From the NCBI RefSeq assembly GCF_015351025.1, contig NZ_JADKRV010000002.1, positions 248,001 through 312,000 on the forward strand: a stretch of 64,000 bases of DNA, given 5' to 3'. This document shows, piece by piece, positions 1 to 7,254 of the stretch. This DNA is from Curtobacterium sp. VKM Ac-1376. Lineage in GTDB: Bacteria > Actinomycetota > Actinomycetes > Actinomycetales > Microbacteriaceae. Within the stretch, counting starts at the first letter, position 1, and the number at the start of each line of letters is the position of its first letter. A program made the translations under genes and the position numbers. The notes below the pieces were generated by a model. That model saw only the letters and a list, made by a program, of their open reading frames with translations, was not told the DNA's origin and searched no databases.

Positions 1-311
1 AGTACGCACCGGGGAGCTCCAAAGAAGCGTCCGCGACGCCGACCGCCGATCCCGAGGTGACCAGCGCAGGCCTCGATCGCGCTCATGCGGGCACTGCGTG
101 CGACCAGTACGGCGAACAGCAGTACCCGTACGGCTGGAAGGGGCACACGATTCTCGGCGTGATCGCCGCTGAGAACCAGGGTGACCACTACTTCTGGAAG
201 TTCGAGGCAGACGTCACGAACGCGTACAACGCTGAGGCCGCCGCCACGGTCGAATGCACCGTGGGTGGGTCGAACGACACCCCCCAGGTGACCGAGTTCA
301 ACGTCTACTGA
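1..311 (+). CDS. Hypothetical protein, C-terminal part
   Basis: The frame is open from the left edge (frame starting at base 3), so the gene begins outside the window. Visible: a Ser/Ala/Pro/Thr-rich linker (KEASATPTADPE) followed by a compact domain of about 85 residues with two cysteines that could pair, ending VTEFNVY. The linker-plus-domain layout is typical of a secreted or membrane-anchored lipoprotein-like protein. It is on the strand opposite to the phage late genes and outside them, the usual place for a lysogenic-conversion (moron) gene, but it could also be host. No family recognised. A GTG at 57 is an internal candidate start but is probably not the real one. Confidence 0.6.
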   Translation, partial: YAPGSSKEASATPTADPEVTSAGLDRAHAGTACDQYGEQQYPYGWKGHTILGVIAAENQGDHYFWKFEADVTNAYNAEAAATVECTVGGSNDTPQVTEFNVY

Positions 312-378
312 GAGTCATGCCCGCGGGTGGGATGGATCAGGTTGAGGCGTCCGCTTCCTGACGCATCCGCAACAACGA

Positions 379-417
379 AAGCCCCCCTCGAGCTCCCGAA
401 GGAACCCGAGGGGGCTT
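379..417. terminator. Bidirectional terminator hairpin
   Basis: Arms AAGCCCCCCTCG and CGAGGGGGCTT around a 16-nt loop, with one bulged C, A-rich before and T-containing after. It lies between the plus-strand gene ending at 311 and the minus-strand tail gene ending at 426, so it can end both. Confidence 0.75.
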
Positions 418-425
418 GTCGTTCG

Positions 426-1928
426 TCAGATGAGCGAGAGCGCCTTGCGTGCTTGCCAGGCCCTCACGGCGTCGTGGCCGGCGCGTGCGAGGTCGAGGTG
501 CCCCTTGTCGTTGGGGTGTACCTGGTCGCTGGTGAGGATGTCGGTGTTCTTGTCCCAGTAGCCGAGCTGGTTCGGGTCAGCGACGATCAGGTTAGGAAAC
601 TCCGCTGCCATCTGATCGACGATCGCGTTGAACGCATCGAGTACCGCGTCCGATCCGTTCGGGAATGAGGTCGATGCGGCGTAGTTGAGGAGGTGCGGCT
701 CCTTCATCCATAGCACAGGTGGGGGCGTCGGACTTACAGGCAGTACGGCGTCAATGTACAACGATGTCCCGCCCGTCTTGGTGAACCGGACTGTGTGCCC
801 CCGGGTAGACGCCGGGGTGCGGTACACGTAGACCACGGCACTCGTGATGCTGGTGTTGGACAGGTCAAGGCCGGTCGCCAGGGCGGCCCCGGAGGTCTGG
901 TCGGTGATGTCAACGATTGCGCCAGCAGTGCCCGCGCCTCTCCCGATGGTTGCGATGAAGACGTCGCGATCGGCTGGGACCGTGTACTCGAAGTAAGATC
1001 CGGCAGCGGAACTGAATACCGCGGATCCGCCGAGGAACGCACCGGTGCCTCGCTGCCAGGTAGTTGCCGACTTCACGATCCGGGGGTCGGTGTCTTCGAT
1101 GATCTCGGACGCACCGAGGATCGCCATCATGCTTCGAGCGTTGTTCGTCGCGCTCGTGATGTCAATTGCGGTCGCGCCGTTCAGACGGGCGGAGTTGATC
1201 AGCGTTTCGAGGACGACGAGGGCTTTTGTGCCTGGCACCCATGGCAAGGCACCTCCTGCGACCCGTCCGAGCGCGTTGTCGATTGTCGTGCCGCCGACTG
1301 CTCGCTTTAGGTCGTTCGCTGCGCCCCCGTCACTCGTGGGGTACGTGAGGCCGAGCGCTGTGGCGAGCCGTCGCGCCCAGTAGTGCGATGCGTCAGTCAG
1401 GCCCTGTTCTGCGAGGAACGAGTGTCCGTATGTGATGAGCTTCGCCCTACTGCCGGCGCTGACCGGCACCGTCGGCAGTGCCGATGCAGCCCCGGCCACG
1501 GCAGCGCCTTCCGGTGCCGCCGGGTTCGCGAGGTTCGCGGCGAGGGTAGTCCGGACGGCGTCTGGCAGCTGGTTTGAGCCCTCGTCCAAAGACGGGATCG
1601 GACGTCCGCTCGCGGGCGTATACAGTCCGGTCGCGGCGTTGAAGGGGATACCTGCAGCGGAGTCCGCAACAGCCGCACCTTCCGGGGTGGACGGGTCTCC
1701 GAGGTTCGCGGCCAACTGTTCCCGGATCTGCGCGGGCAGGTCACCGGTCGCCGTCGCAGTCATGAACACGGGCAGGTCCGACCACAGGCTGTACCCGTCG
1801 CCGATCTTCACCACCCGGTTCGTTTCGTCGTACCCCCACTCACCCGACAGCAGCGCCGTGCTGCTCGCCTCCCAGAACTCCGCACTCTTGCGGCGCATCT
1901 GCAGTGCTGCGTCCTGCGTCGTTGCCAT
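426..1928 (-). CDS. Tail fibre/tip protein with SGNH (GDSL-type) hydrolase domain
   Basis: Predicted 500 aa. Residues ~10-55 resemble the N-terminal phage tail-fibre module (MRRKSAEFWEAS, ending in a GDGYSLWSDLPVF strand). Residues ~66-90 and ~123-147 are two copies of a linker repeat (LAANL...PEGAAVA). The rest is an SGNH-like hydrolase: block I YGHSF with Ser170 as candidate nucleophile, and block V DQVHPND with Asp468 and His471 as the other catalytic residues. A beta-rich insertion lies between them. Such tail esterases deacetylate or de-esterify surface glycans during adsorption. A GGAAGAAGG ribosome site precedes the ATG. It is the last gene of the late operon. Substrate is not predictable from sequence. 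Confidence 0.8.
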   Translation of the reverse strand: MATTQDAALQMRRKSAEFWEASSTALLSGEWGYDETNRVVKIGDGYSLWSDLPVFMTATATGDLPAQIREQLAANLGDPSTPEGAAVADSAAGIPFNAATGLYTPASGRPIPSLDEGSNQLPDAVRTTLAANLANPAAPEGAAVAGAASALPTVPVSAGSRAKLITYGHSFLAEQGLTDASHYWARRLATALGLTYPTSDGGAANDLKRAVGGTTIDNALGRVAGGALPWVPGTKALVVLETLINSARLNGATAIDITSATNNARSMMAILGASEIIEDTDPRIVKSATTWQRGTGAFLGGSAVFSSAAGSYFEYTVPADRDVFIATIGRGAGTAGAIVDITDQTSGAALATGLDLSNTSITSAVVYVYRTPASTRGHTVRFTKTGGTSLYIDAVLPVSPTPPPVLWMKEPHLLNYAASTSFPNGSDAVLDAFNAIVDQMAAEFPNLIVADPNQLGYWDKNTDILTSDQVHPNDKGHLDLARAGHDAVRAWQARKALSLI

Positions 1929-1981
1929 GCTGGCCTTCTTCCAATGTCACGGCCATGCGGCCTAGTTCACGTTCCAGGGGG

Positions 1982-2350
1982 TTACGCCGGACGGGACCCG
2001 AGCGTCGGCCACTTGCTGTCGTCGCGGGCCTGACGTGCCGCACTGGCCCGGTCGATTTTCTGCTGCTCCGTCTTCGTGAAAACGATCGGCGGCTTCGTCC
2101 GCTCAACAGCCGCGGTGAGTGCGTCGTTGGAGTCGGTGAGGATCGTCACCATCAGGTGTTCCGCGTCACGTTCGCTGATGACCTTGTCGAGGTCCGAACG
2201 GACCGCGCGGAGTTCATCCCACACCTCAGTGATCGCTACGTCTCGAGCAGACGCGGGACGGGGTGGGAGGCGTCGCTGCACGAACAGCAGGACCGCTCCG
2301 ACAGAACCGCCACCAGCGGTGATGAGTGCGATGAGTACAGAATCACTCAC
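1982..2350 (-). CDS. Small membrane protein with coiled-coil tail
   Basis: Predicted 122 aa from a GTG at 2350, chosen because GGAGGA lies just upstream and the start overlaps the previous stop (GTGAGTGA). One N-terminal membrane segment (residues ~4-23, SVLIALITAGGGSVGAVLLFV), then a charged, helical, coiled-coil-like region and a basic C-terminus. Its place after endolysin, holin and a four-helix membrane protein suggests a lysis or membrane role (holin- or spanin-like), but no family is recognised. Confidence 0.7.
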   Translation of the reverse strand: MSDSVLIALITAGGGSVGAVLLFVQRRLPPRPASARDVAITEVWDELRAVRSDLDKVISERDAEHLMVTILTDSNDALTAAVERTKPPIVFTKTEQQKIDRASAARQARDDSKWPTLGSRPA

Positions 2351-2855
2351 GTCGGTCCTCCGGCTTCGGTACCTCCTCGCGCTCCGACAAGTGCAGCGCT
2401 CGGTAGAACGGGACGACGGAGACAGCCATCGGGAGGACCGCGTACGCAAGCCGTTCCCAGTCCCCGTCAGTGTGGGTGCGCACGATGATCGACACCGCGT
2501 ACGCGAATAGGGACAGGATCAGCACGTACTCGGCGATGATCTCCACCAGCAGCACACGCTCGGGCAGGGGATGCTTCGACGGCAACCGTTCCCGGTACCG
2601 TCGGGACACCTGCACGCCGATCATTGACGTCACCGACGCGAGGATGATGACCGCGGGGATACCCACCGACCACGCACGCCCCAACGTCACCTCAACAGTC
2701 GCGATGCCGAAGATGGCGGTCAGGACGCCGTAAAGGGCAAGGAATGCGTACTTGACGGTGAGGGTGACGTACAGCGACGGGTGTGGTTCGTACTGCACGT
2801 CATCACCCCACGCCCGTCCGATGGCGGTCCGCATCCTGCGCGGTCGTTCCGTCAC
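2343..2855 (-). CDS. Four-helix membrane protein of the lysis region
   Basis: Predicted 170 aa with four hydrophobic segments (about residues 32-50, 62-82, 103-122 and 135-150), a basic N-terminus (MTERPRRMRTAIGR) and an acidic/basic C-terminal tail. The ATG overlaps the holin stop by 4 nt (ATGA), and its own stop overlaps the next gene, so the three are translationally coupled. Function unknown; a second holin/antiholin or a superinfection-exclusion membrane protein are both possible. Confidence 0.7.
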   Translation of the reverse strand: MTERPRRMRTAIGRAWGDDVQYEPHPSLYVTLTVKYAFLALYGVLTAIFGIATVEVTLGRAWSVGIPAVIILASVTSMIGVQVSRRYRERLPSKHPLPERVLLVEIIAEYVLILSLFAYAVSIIVRTHTDGDWERLAYAVLPMAVSVVPFYRALHLSEREEVPKPEDRRE

Positions 2856-3187
2856 GGCTCACCCTGCTCAGTGCGCAGGTCCGCGGTCGACGGTTCGTAC
2901 TGCGCCGGCTGCAGTTCCGGGGTGGCCGGGTTGATGGCGTTCTTCGGGAGGAACGCTGCGAGGAACCCTGCGACGAAGCCGACGACGACAGCGCCAGCCG
3001 CCGCACCAACCTTCGCCGTGTCGATCTTCCCGTCAGCCCAGAACCCGGTCACCGAGATGCCGCCGATCGCGAGGGCCGCACCAGCGACACCCGCCGACCA
3101 TGCCTTCTTCGCTCGAGCGCCCAGGTTCGTGAGGAACGTGGTCAGCCACGACGGGGTGGTTGCTTCGTGCTTACCGTTGTCGGTCAC
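2852..3187 (-). CDS. Holin
   Basis: Predicted 111 aa. Hydrophilic N-terminus, one hydrophobic segment at ~33-50 (AGVAGAALAIGGISVTGF) and a second at ~59-81 rich in Gly/Ala/Val (VGAAAGAVVVGFVAGFLAAF), then a charged, Pro/Glu-rich tail. This two-segment layout and the position immediately after the endolysin with a 4-nt overlap fit an actinophage holin that forms membrane lesions releasing the endolysin. Gene-family assignment is from topology and context. Confidence 0.75.
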   Translation of the reverse strand: MTDNGKHEATTPSWLTTFLTNLGARAKKAWSAGVAGAALAIGGISVTGFWADGKIDTAKVGAAAGAVVVGFVAGFLAAFLPKNAINPATPELQPAQYEPSTADLRTEQGEP

Positions 3188-3996
3188 GCTGCGTCCTCCT
3201 CTGCGAGAGCAGCCTTCACGGCCGACTGGAACTTCGCGGACACTGCGACGCCGAGGGAGTCACGGCGGTCACGGCAGTCCTGGATCAGACCGGACACCTG
3301 CGCCGACGAGAGTTCCTGGAACAGGCTCGTCTCACCGGCAACAGCGTGGGAGTAGGTGATGGCGCGGGAGCTCGACACGGGGGTGAACGACAGCTCACCG
3401 ATCGCGTACTGCTTCTTCGTCTTCTCGGACGTGACGTACAGCATGTCTGCCTCAACTTTCGGAGTGGGGGGCTTGACGGGTGCGGCGGGTGCCGCGGAAC
3501 TGGTCGACGCGGACGGGGTGGCGGTGATGCGCGTACGTGCGTCCGGGTACGGGGCGGCAGCTTCGGCGCGGGTAGCCATCTCGTGATGCCACTGCTCACC
3601 GAAGTTCACGCCCGTCCACGTGCCACCACGGCCCTCGACGATCTGGTGCAGACGGTTGAACTCGTCGTCGTAGAGGGCACGGTTCGACCCGTCCGGCATC
3701 GTGACGCCGAAGTCGATCGCGTTGCCGTGCAGCACCTCGTCATGCCGTGACGTGAACGGGGCTGCGACGACGACACCGAGGACGAACCGGTTGTTCCACA
3801 GGCTCGTCTGCCGATCACGGGACCGCATGGCCTCGTTGACGGACAGCGTGCCCGAGCGGCCCTTGGATCGCAGGTACGCGTTGAAGTCGATGATCGTCGA
3901 CAGCACTTGCAGGGCAATGCGTTCCGACGACACGTACTGCTCCACGCCGCGGAGGTCCCCGTATGAGGACCTGCCGACGCTGAACTTGGCGACCAT
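3184..3996 (-). CDS. Endolysin, M15 (VanY-type) peptidase
   Basis: Predicted 270 aa. The N-terminal ~155 residues carry M15 metallopeptidase zinc motifs: SRHDEVLHGNAIDFG (His...Asp) and EQWHHE (His/Glu). These enzymes cut the D-Ala-containing peptide bridges of peptidoglycan. A Pro/Ala/Ser/Thr linker at ~160-185 leads to a C-terminal ~85-aa domain, likely wall binding. The start at 3996 is preferred to an ATG 15 nt upstream because GGAAGGGG is correctly spaced from it. The gene overlaps the holin by 4 nt. Confidence 0.85.
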   Translation of the reverse strand: MVAKFSVGRSSYGDLRGVEQYVSSERIALQVLSTIIDFNAYLRSKGRSGTLSVNEAMRSRDRQTSLWNNRFVLGVVVAAPFTSRHDEVLHGNAIDFGVTMPDGSNRALYDDEFNRLHQIVEGRGGTWTGVNFGEQWHHEMATRAEAAAPYPDARTRITATPSASTSSAAPAAPVKPPTPKVEADMLYVTSEKTKKQYAIGELSFTPVSSSRAITYSHAVAGETSLFQELSSAQVSGLIQDCRDRRDSLGVAVSAKFQSAVKAALAEEDAA

Positions 3997-4017
3997 GACG
4001 GCCCCTTCCATGACGAA

Positions 4018-4041
4018 AGGCCACCCCGAATGGGATGGCCT
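4018..4041 (-). terminator. Intra-operon hairpin before the lysis genes
   Basis: On the minus strand AGGCCATCCC, loop ATTC, GGGGTGGCCT, followed by TTTCG: a 10-bp stem (one G-T pair) with a short T run, directly between the minor tail gene and the endolysin. It could reduce or delay transcription into the lysis cassette. Confidence 0.65.
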
Positions 4042-4062
4042 AGAGGATTGAGTGGTTGGGGG

Positions 4063-5028
4063 TCAGAACGACACGACGCCGATCTGCACACCCTTCGTGC
4101 GGATCGTGTCCGACCCTGCATCAGCGTCGAGGAACGCACGGATCACGTTCGACCCGCCAACCGTGCGAGCAATACCCGACACGGAGAAGAAAATCCCCGC
4201 ACCGCCCTGAATACGGGACAGGCGGCACGACGACGGGTGCAGCACGTTCTCGTCGTTCAGGACCACTGACAGCAGCCCCGACGCGTCCTCCTGATGCGAA
4301 CCCACCGCAGTACCCGTCACAGTGATGAACACCAACCGGTCACCGTCGGTGTAGAACTGCTCACCAGCGATACGCACACGACCCGCAGCCGGAGTCACAT
4401 CCGTGTCCACGTTGTCATCCGCAGACGGCATCGCACTGATCGCCTGAGCACGCCGCCACAACGGTGACGCAGCAGTACCCGTCGACCGGTACGCGAAATC
4501 CACATCGATGCAGTACGCCTCCGTCCCCCGAAGGAACAGCAGAGGACTCATCTGCAGCAACGCCTCACGCGTCTCCACCTGCACCGACGGTCGTATCTTC
4601 GGCAACGGTGAATACAGGGTCGCCGCAGCCAACGTCTGCCCAGCACTCCGAGTGAACTGGTGCAACGTCAGGAACTCCTGCCCCGCATCAAGCGGCACAG
4701 TCGCGCCCTTCAACACCACCAGCTTCACCGGCTGGGCAGGGTTCGACGGGGAGTACAGCAACCCCACGTAGTACTTCGTTGACGACGTCACAGCAGGCAC
4801 CGGCAGGGTCACGTCCGCATCGATCTGATGCCCGAACCCGTTCACCACCGCACGCGCATACCCCGACACTGTCGACTTCCGCACCGTCACCGTGTCATTC
4901 GTGTTCACCGTGATCGCGTACGGGTTCCCCCAGTCATCGAGGATGCCGTTACCGACCGCCCCCACCGTCTGCGCCCACACGCCATCGGTGAGGTCAGCAC
5001 CGACGATCGGGCCTGAAGTTTCAGCCAT
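4063..5028 (-). CDS. Minor tail / baseplate protein
   Basis: Predicted 321 aa, beta-rich, with a soluble N-terminus (MAETSGPIVGADLTDGVW) and repeated strands such as YYVGLLYSPSNPAQPVKLVV and RLVFITVTGTAVGSH. No catalytic motif is visible. It lies between the Gp37-like tail gene and the lysis genes, the normal site for receptor-binding or upper-baseplate proteins in actinophages. Start ATG preceded by AGGAGATAAGC. The specific role is inferred from position only. Confidence 0.65.
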   Translation of the reverse strand: MAETSGPIVGADLTDGVWAQTVGAVGNGILDDWGNPYAITVNTNDTVTVRKSTVSGYARAVVNGFGHQIDADVTLPVPAVTSSTKYYVGLLYSPSNPAQPVKLVVLKGATVPLDAGQEFLTLHQFTRSAGQTLAAATLYSPLPKIRPSVQVETREALLQMSPLLFLRGTEAYCIDVDFAYRSTGTAASPLWRRAQAISAMPSADDNVDTDVTPAAGRVRIAGEQFYTDGDRLVFITVTGTAVGSHQEDASGLLSVVLNDENVLHPSSCRLSRIQGGAGIFFSVSGIARTVGGSNVIRAFLDADAGSDTIRTKGVQIGVVSF

Positions 5029-5037
5029 GCTTATCTC

Positions 5038-6207
5038 CTAGATCGCTTGTAGGCGGTCGATAGCGCGCAGCGCCTTCGCGACCTTCGTGTTCGTCTTCGT
5101 GGTCCACTTCGACGAATCCCGCGACCCGACAACAGCCGAGATCACTTCGTTCGCTGCGCCCTGCTGCGCGGTCACCGTCGTCGTCACTTCCCTGACAACG
5201 TCAGTGAGGTCGATTCCGTCGACACTGACCCCGACCTTGTCGCCGACCTGCCAGTCCCGCCGGTAACGCACGTCAGGCTGATCGGTGACGGTGAACGACA
5301 CTGACACCGGGTTCGCGCCGTCAGACAGTGCATCTGTTCCCGCGTCGGCGAGCTCAGTCGTGTCGGTGGTTTGCCGTTGGTCGATGAGCTGTTCAATTTT
5401 CCGACCCCACGTCGCCTCAGCGGTGGTGTCGACTTTCTCGACAAGGATCCGGTCAGCGCCCTCACCGCCACCAGCAACAACCGCGTCAGTGACCGTGGGG
5501 CGCTCGAGCGTGTACGACCAATCCGACCCGATGACAGCGCCCGTGAATGAGCCGGCGGTGCCGAATCGGACGTTCGCCGACAGGTCAGCGACCGGGCGGA
5601 CCGTGGTCTGCAGGAACGGGCCGAGCGTGTCTTCGTCCTGCGCGATGTCGTAGTGGAGGCCACCCGACTCGGCGACATCGGCGAGAACCGTCCCGACCTT
5701 GTCGAAACGCCCCTTCACCGTCGTCGTCTTCCCCCGGCCAGCCGATGCAGGCACCCGAAGGCCCGCGATACGGCGAGACGCGAGTGCGCCCGGGCCGACG
5801 TTCGCGTTGATGTAGTTGAGGAGCACCGTTTCAGCGGGGCCGGTGCGGTTGTCGTAATCCGTTGACTGCGCCGCCCACGACTGCGCCGGGTTCGGTGCCA
5901 CCAGACGGTCATCGGGGAGCGTCGTATCCGACCATCCAGACACCGTCGATTGCTTCGAGCCGCGTGCGATCGACACGATGTCACCCGACATGATCTTCAC
6001 GCCATCACGGAACAGGATCACCCCGTTCCCCGCCGACAGCAGACCGGTCAGCCCTTCATTCAGACCCGTCACCGACCACGCGCCAGCCTTCACACCCGTC
6101 ACGTTGTGCCGTTCAATGACAGTCAGCTTCGACCAGAACCGGACCGGGTTGAACCGTCGCCGCAAATCCTTCGCGCGAGGCACGATCATCCACTGACCAC
6201 TCACCAT
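5038..6207 (-). CDS. Tail protein, Gp37-like family
   Basis: Predicted 389 aa from ATG 6207; GGAAGG is 5 nt upstream and the start overlaps the previous stop. An upstream ATG at 6231 is less likely. The order (early RFNPVRFWSKLTVIERHN, repeated beta strands, LLNYINANVGPGA, a C-terminal WQVGDKVGVSVDG domain) matches the siphovirus ReqiPepy6 Gp37-like family, tail-tip proteins related to tail-associated lysin/baseplate hubs. It sits downstream of the distal tail gene as usual. Identification is from recall of the family pattern. Confidence 0.75.
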   Translation of the reverse strand: MVSGQWMIVPRAKDLRRRFNPVRFWSKLTVIERHNVTGVKAGAWSVTGLNEGLTGLLSAGNGVILFRDGVKIMSGDIVSIARGSKQSTVSGWSDTTLPDDRLVAPNPAQSWAAQSTDYDNRTGPAETVLLNYINANVGPGALASRRIAGLRVPASAGRGKTTTVKGRFDKVGTVLADVAESGGLHYDIAQDEDTLGPFLQTTVRPVADLSANVRFGTAGSFTGAVIGSDWSYTLERPTVTDAVVAGGGEGADRILVEKVDTTAEATWGRKIEQLIDQRQTTDTTELADAGTDALSDGANPVSVSFTVTDQPDVRYRRDWQVGDKVGVSVDGIDLTDVVREVTTTVTAQQGAANEVISAVVGSRDSSKWTTKTNTKVAKALRAIDRLQAI

Positions 6208-7238
6208 GCCGCCTTCCACTGCGTGAACCACGACATGTCGACCGCGGCATCCTCACCAGCAGTAGCAAGCTGAATGCTCACCAAGTTGACGCCAGGACGC
6301 AGCGGGGAGAACGTTGCACCCATGCTGATTCGATCCCACGCGATCACACCATCGAGGCGAGCAGACCGTGCACGCGGATCCGTGACCAACCGCAACGTCT
6401 GACCCGTCGGCACACCAGCAGGAACCGAAATCAGGGTCCCCTGGTAGCTGATCGTCACCGACGGGATCGGACCGGTGAACGTGAACTCCGGCCACACCGG
6501 CACATCACCATCAACGAGGATCGGCATGTTCGAACCGACCGTCACCGACGCGCTGATCTGCCGAGGCCACGGATGCGTATCATTCCCGTCACCGAGGAAC
6601 ACCGTGCCAGGAGCCGCCGAATACGACTGAGTTGTCGCATCACGTGCCCGCCAGAACGGTGCCACCGCAACCAGGTTCAGTGCGAACTTCTCCCAATCGG
6701 AGCCGCCATCACCACCACCAAGCACGCCCTCCCAACCGGAGCGGTACGTCACATCGAGAAGCCGGTCACCATCAGCCGACGCAACCCCAAGACGGAACGT
6801 GCCATTCAAGCCAAGCAGGTCCGCATCCCAATCAGTCGCCACAGACCGCAGCTCCGCAAGCATCTCGAAGAACTCCGCCTGCGACTCCCACGAGAAAAAC
6901 GTCAACGGTAGGAAAATCGGCCGCTCGAGCACGTTGACTTCCTGCAGCCACGACCCAGGCATCCCCGGCGTCGTCCCCGTCACCACATCAACCGGCGGCA
7001 ACCCGAGACCCGTAGCACCCGGCATCAACGCCCGACCGTTCGTTCCAGACAGCGGCACGATCACCGAACCGTCCAACGACTCCAACCAGAACGACCGCAA
7101 CTCACGTGGCGGTGCAGGCGGCTCCGGGAACGCATCCGCACCCTGCAACCCGTTCCCGTCGATGATGAACGAACCATCACCATTACCGTCGATGATGAAA
7201 GTGCCATCACCGTTCCCGTCGATCGTGTTCTGCGCCAT
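6201..7238 (-). CDS. Distal tail (Dit-like) protein with N-terminal Asp-Gly-Asn repeats
   Basis: Predicted 345 aa. Residues ~45-225 resemble the distal tail / phage tail family: FWLESLDGSVIVPLSG, LPLTFFSWESQAEFFEML, and AVAPFWRA at the end of the first domain. A jelly-roll-like C-terminal domain follows. The first 32 residues carry three copies of a short repeat (IDGNGDGTFI, IDGNGDGSFI, IDGNG), absent from typical Dit proteins and also visible in the DNA as a 27-bp tandem repeat. The Asp/Asn/Gly content suggests a possible calcium-binding or flexible extension. The gene follows the tape measure by 16 nt. Confidence 0.8.
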   Translation of the reverse strand: MAQNTIDGNGDGTFIIDGNGDGSFIIDGNGLQGADAFPEPPAPPRELRSFWLESLDGSVIVPLSGTNGRALMPGATGLGLPPVDVVTGTTPGMPGSWLQEVNVLERPIFLPLTFFSWESQAEFFEMLAELRSVATDWDADLLGLNGTFRLGVASADGDRLLDVTYRSGWEGVLGGGDGGSDWEKFALNLVAVAPFWRARDATTQSYSAAPGTVFLGDGNDTHPWPRQISASVTVGSNMPILVDGDVPVWPEFTFTGPIPSVTISYQGTLISVPAGVPTGQTLRLVTDPRARSARLDGVIAWDRISMGATFSPLRPGVNLVSIQLATAGEDAAVDMSWFTQWKAAW

Positions 7239-7254
7239 GCGAGCACCTTCCTGA

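Noticed and set aside
1..56. GTG 57 as the true start of the left-edge gene
   Set aside because: The same frame is open to the left edge and reads as a Ser/Thr/Pro linker, so the gene probably begins outside the window.
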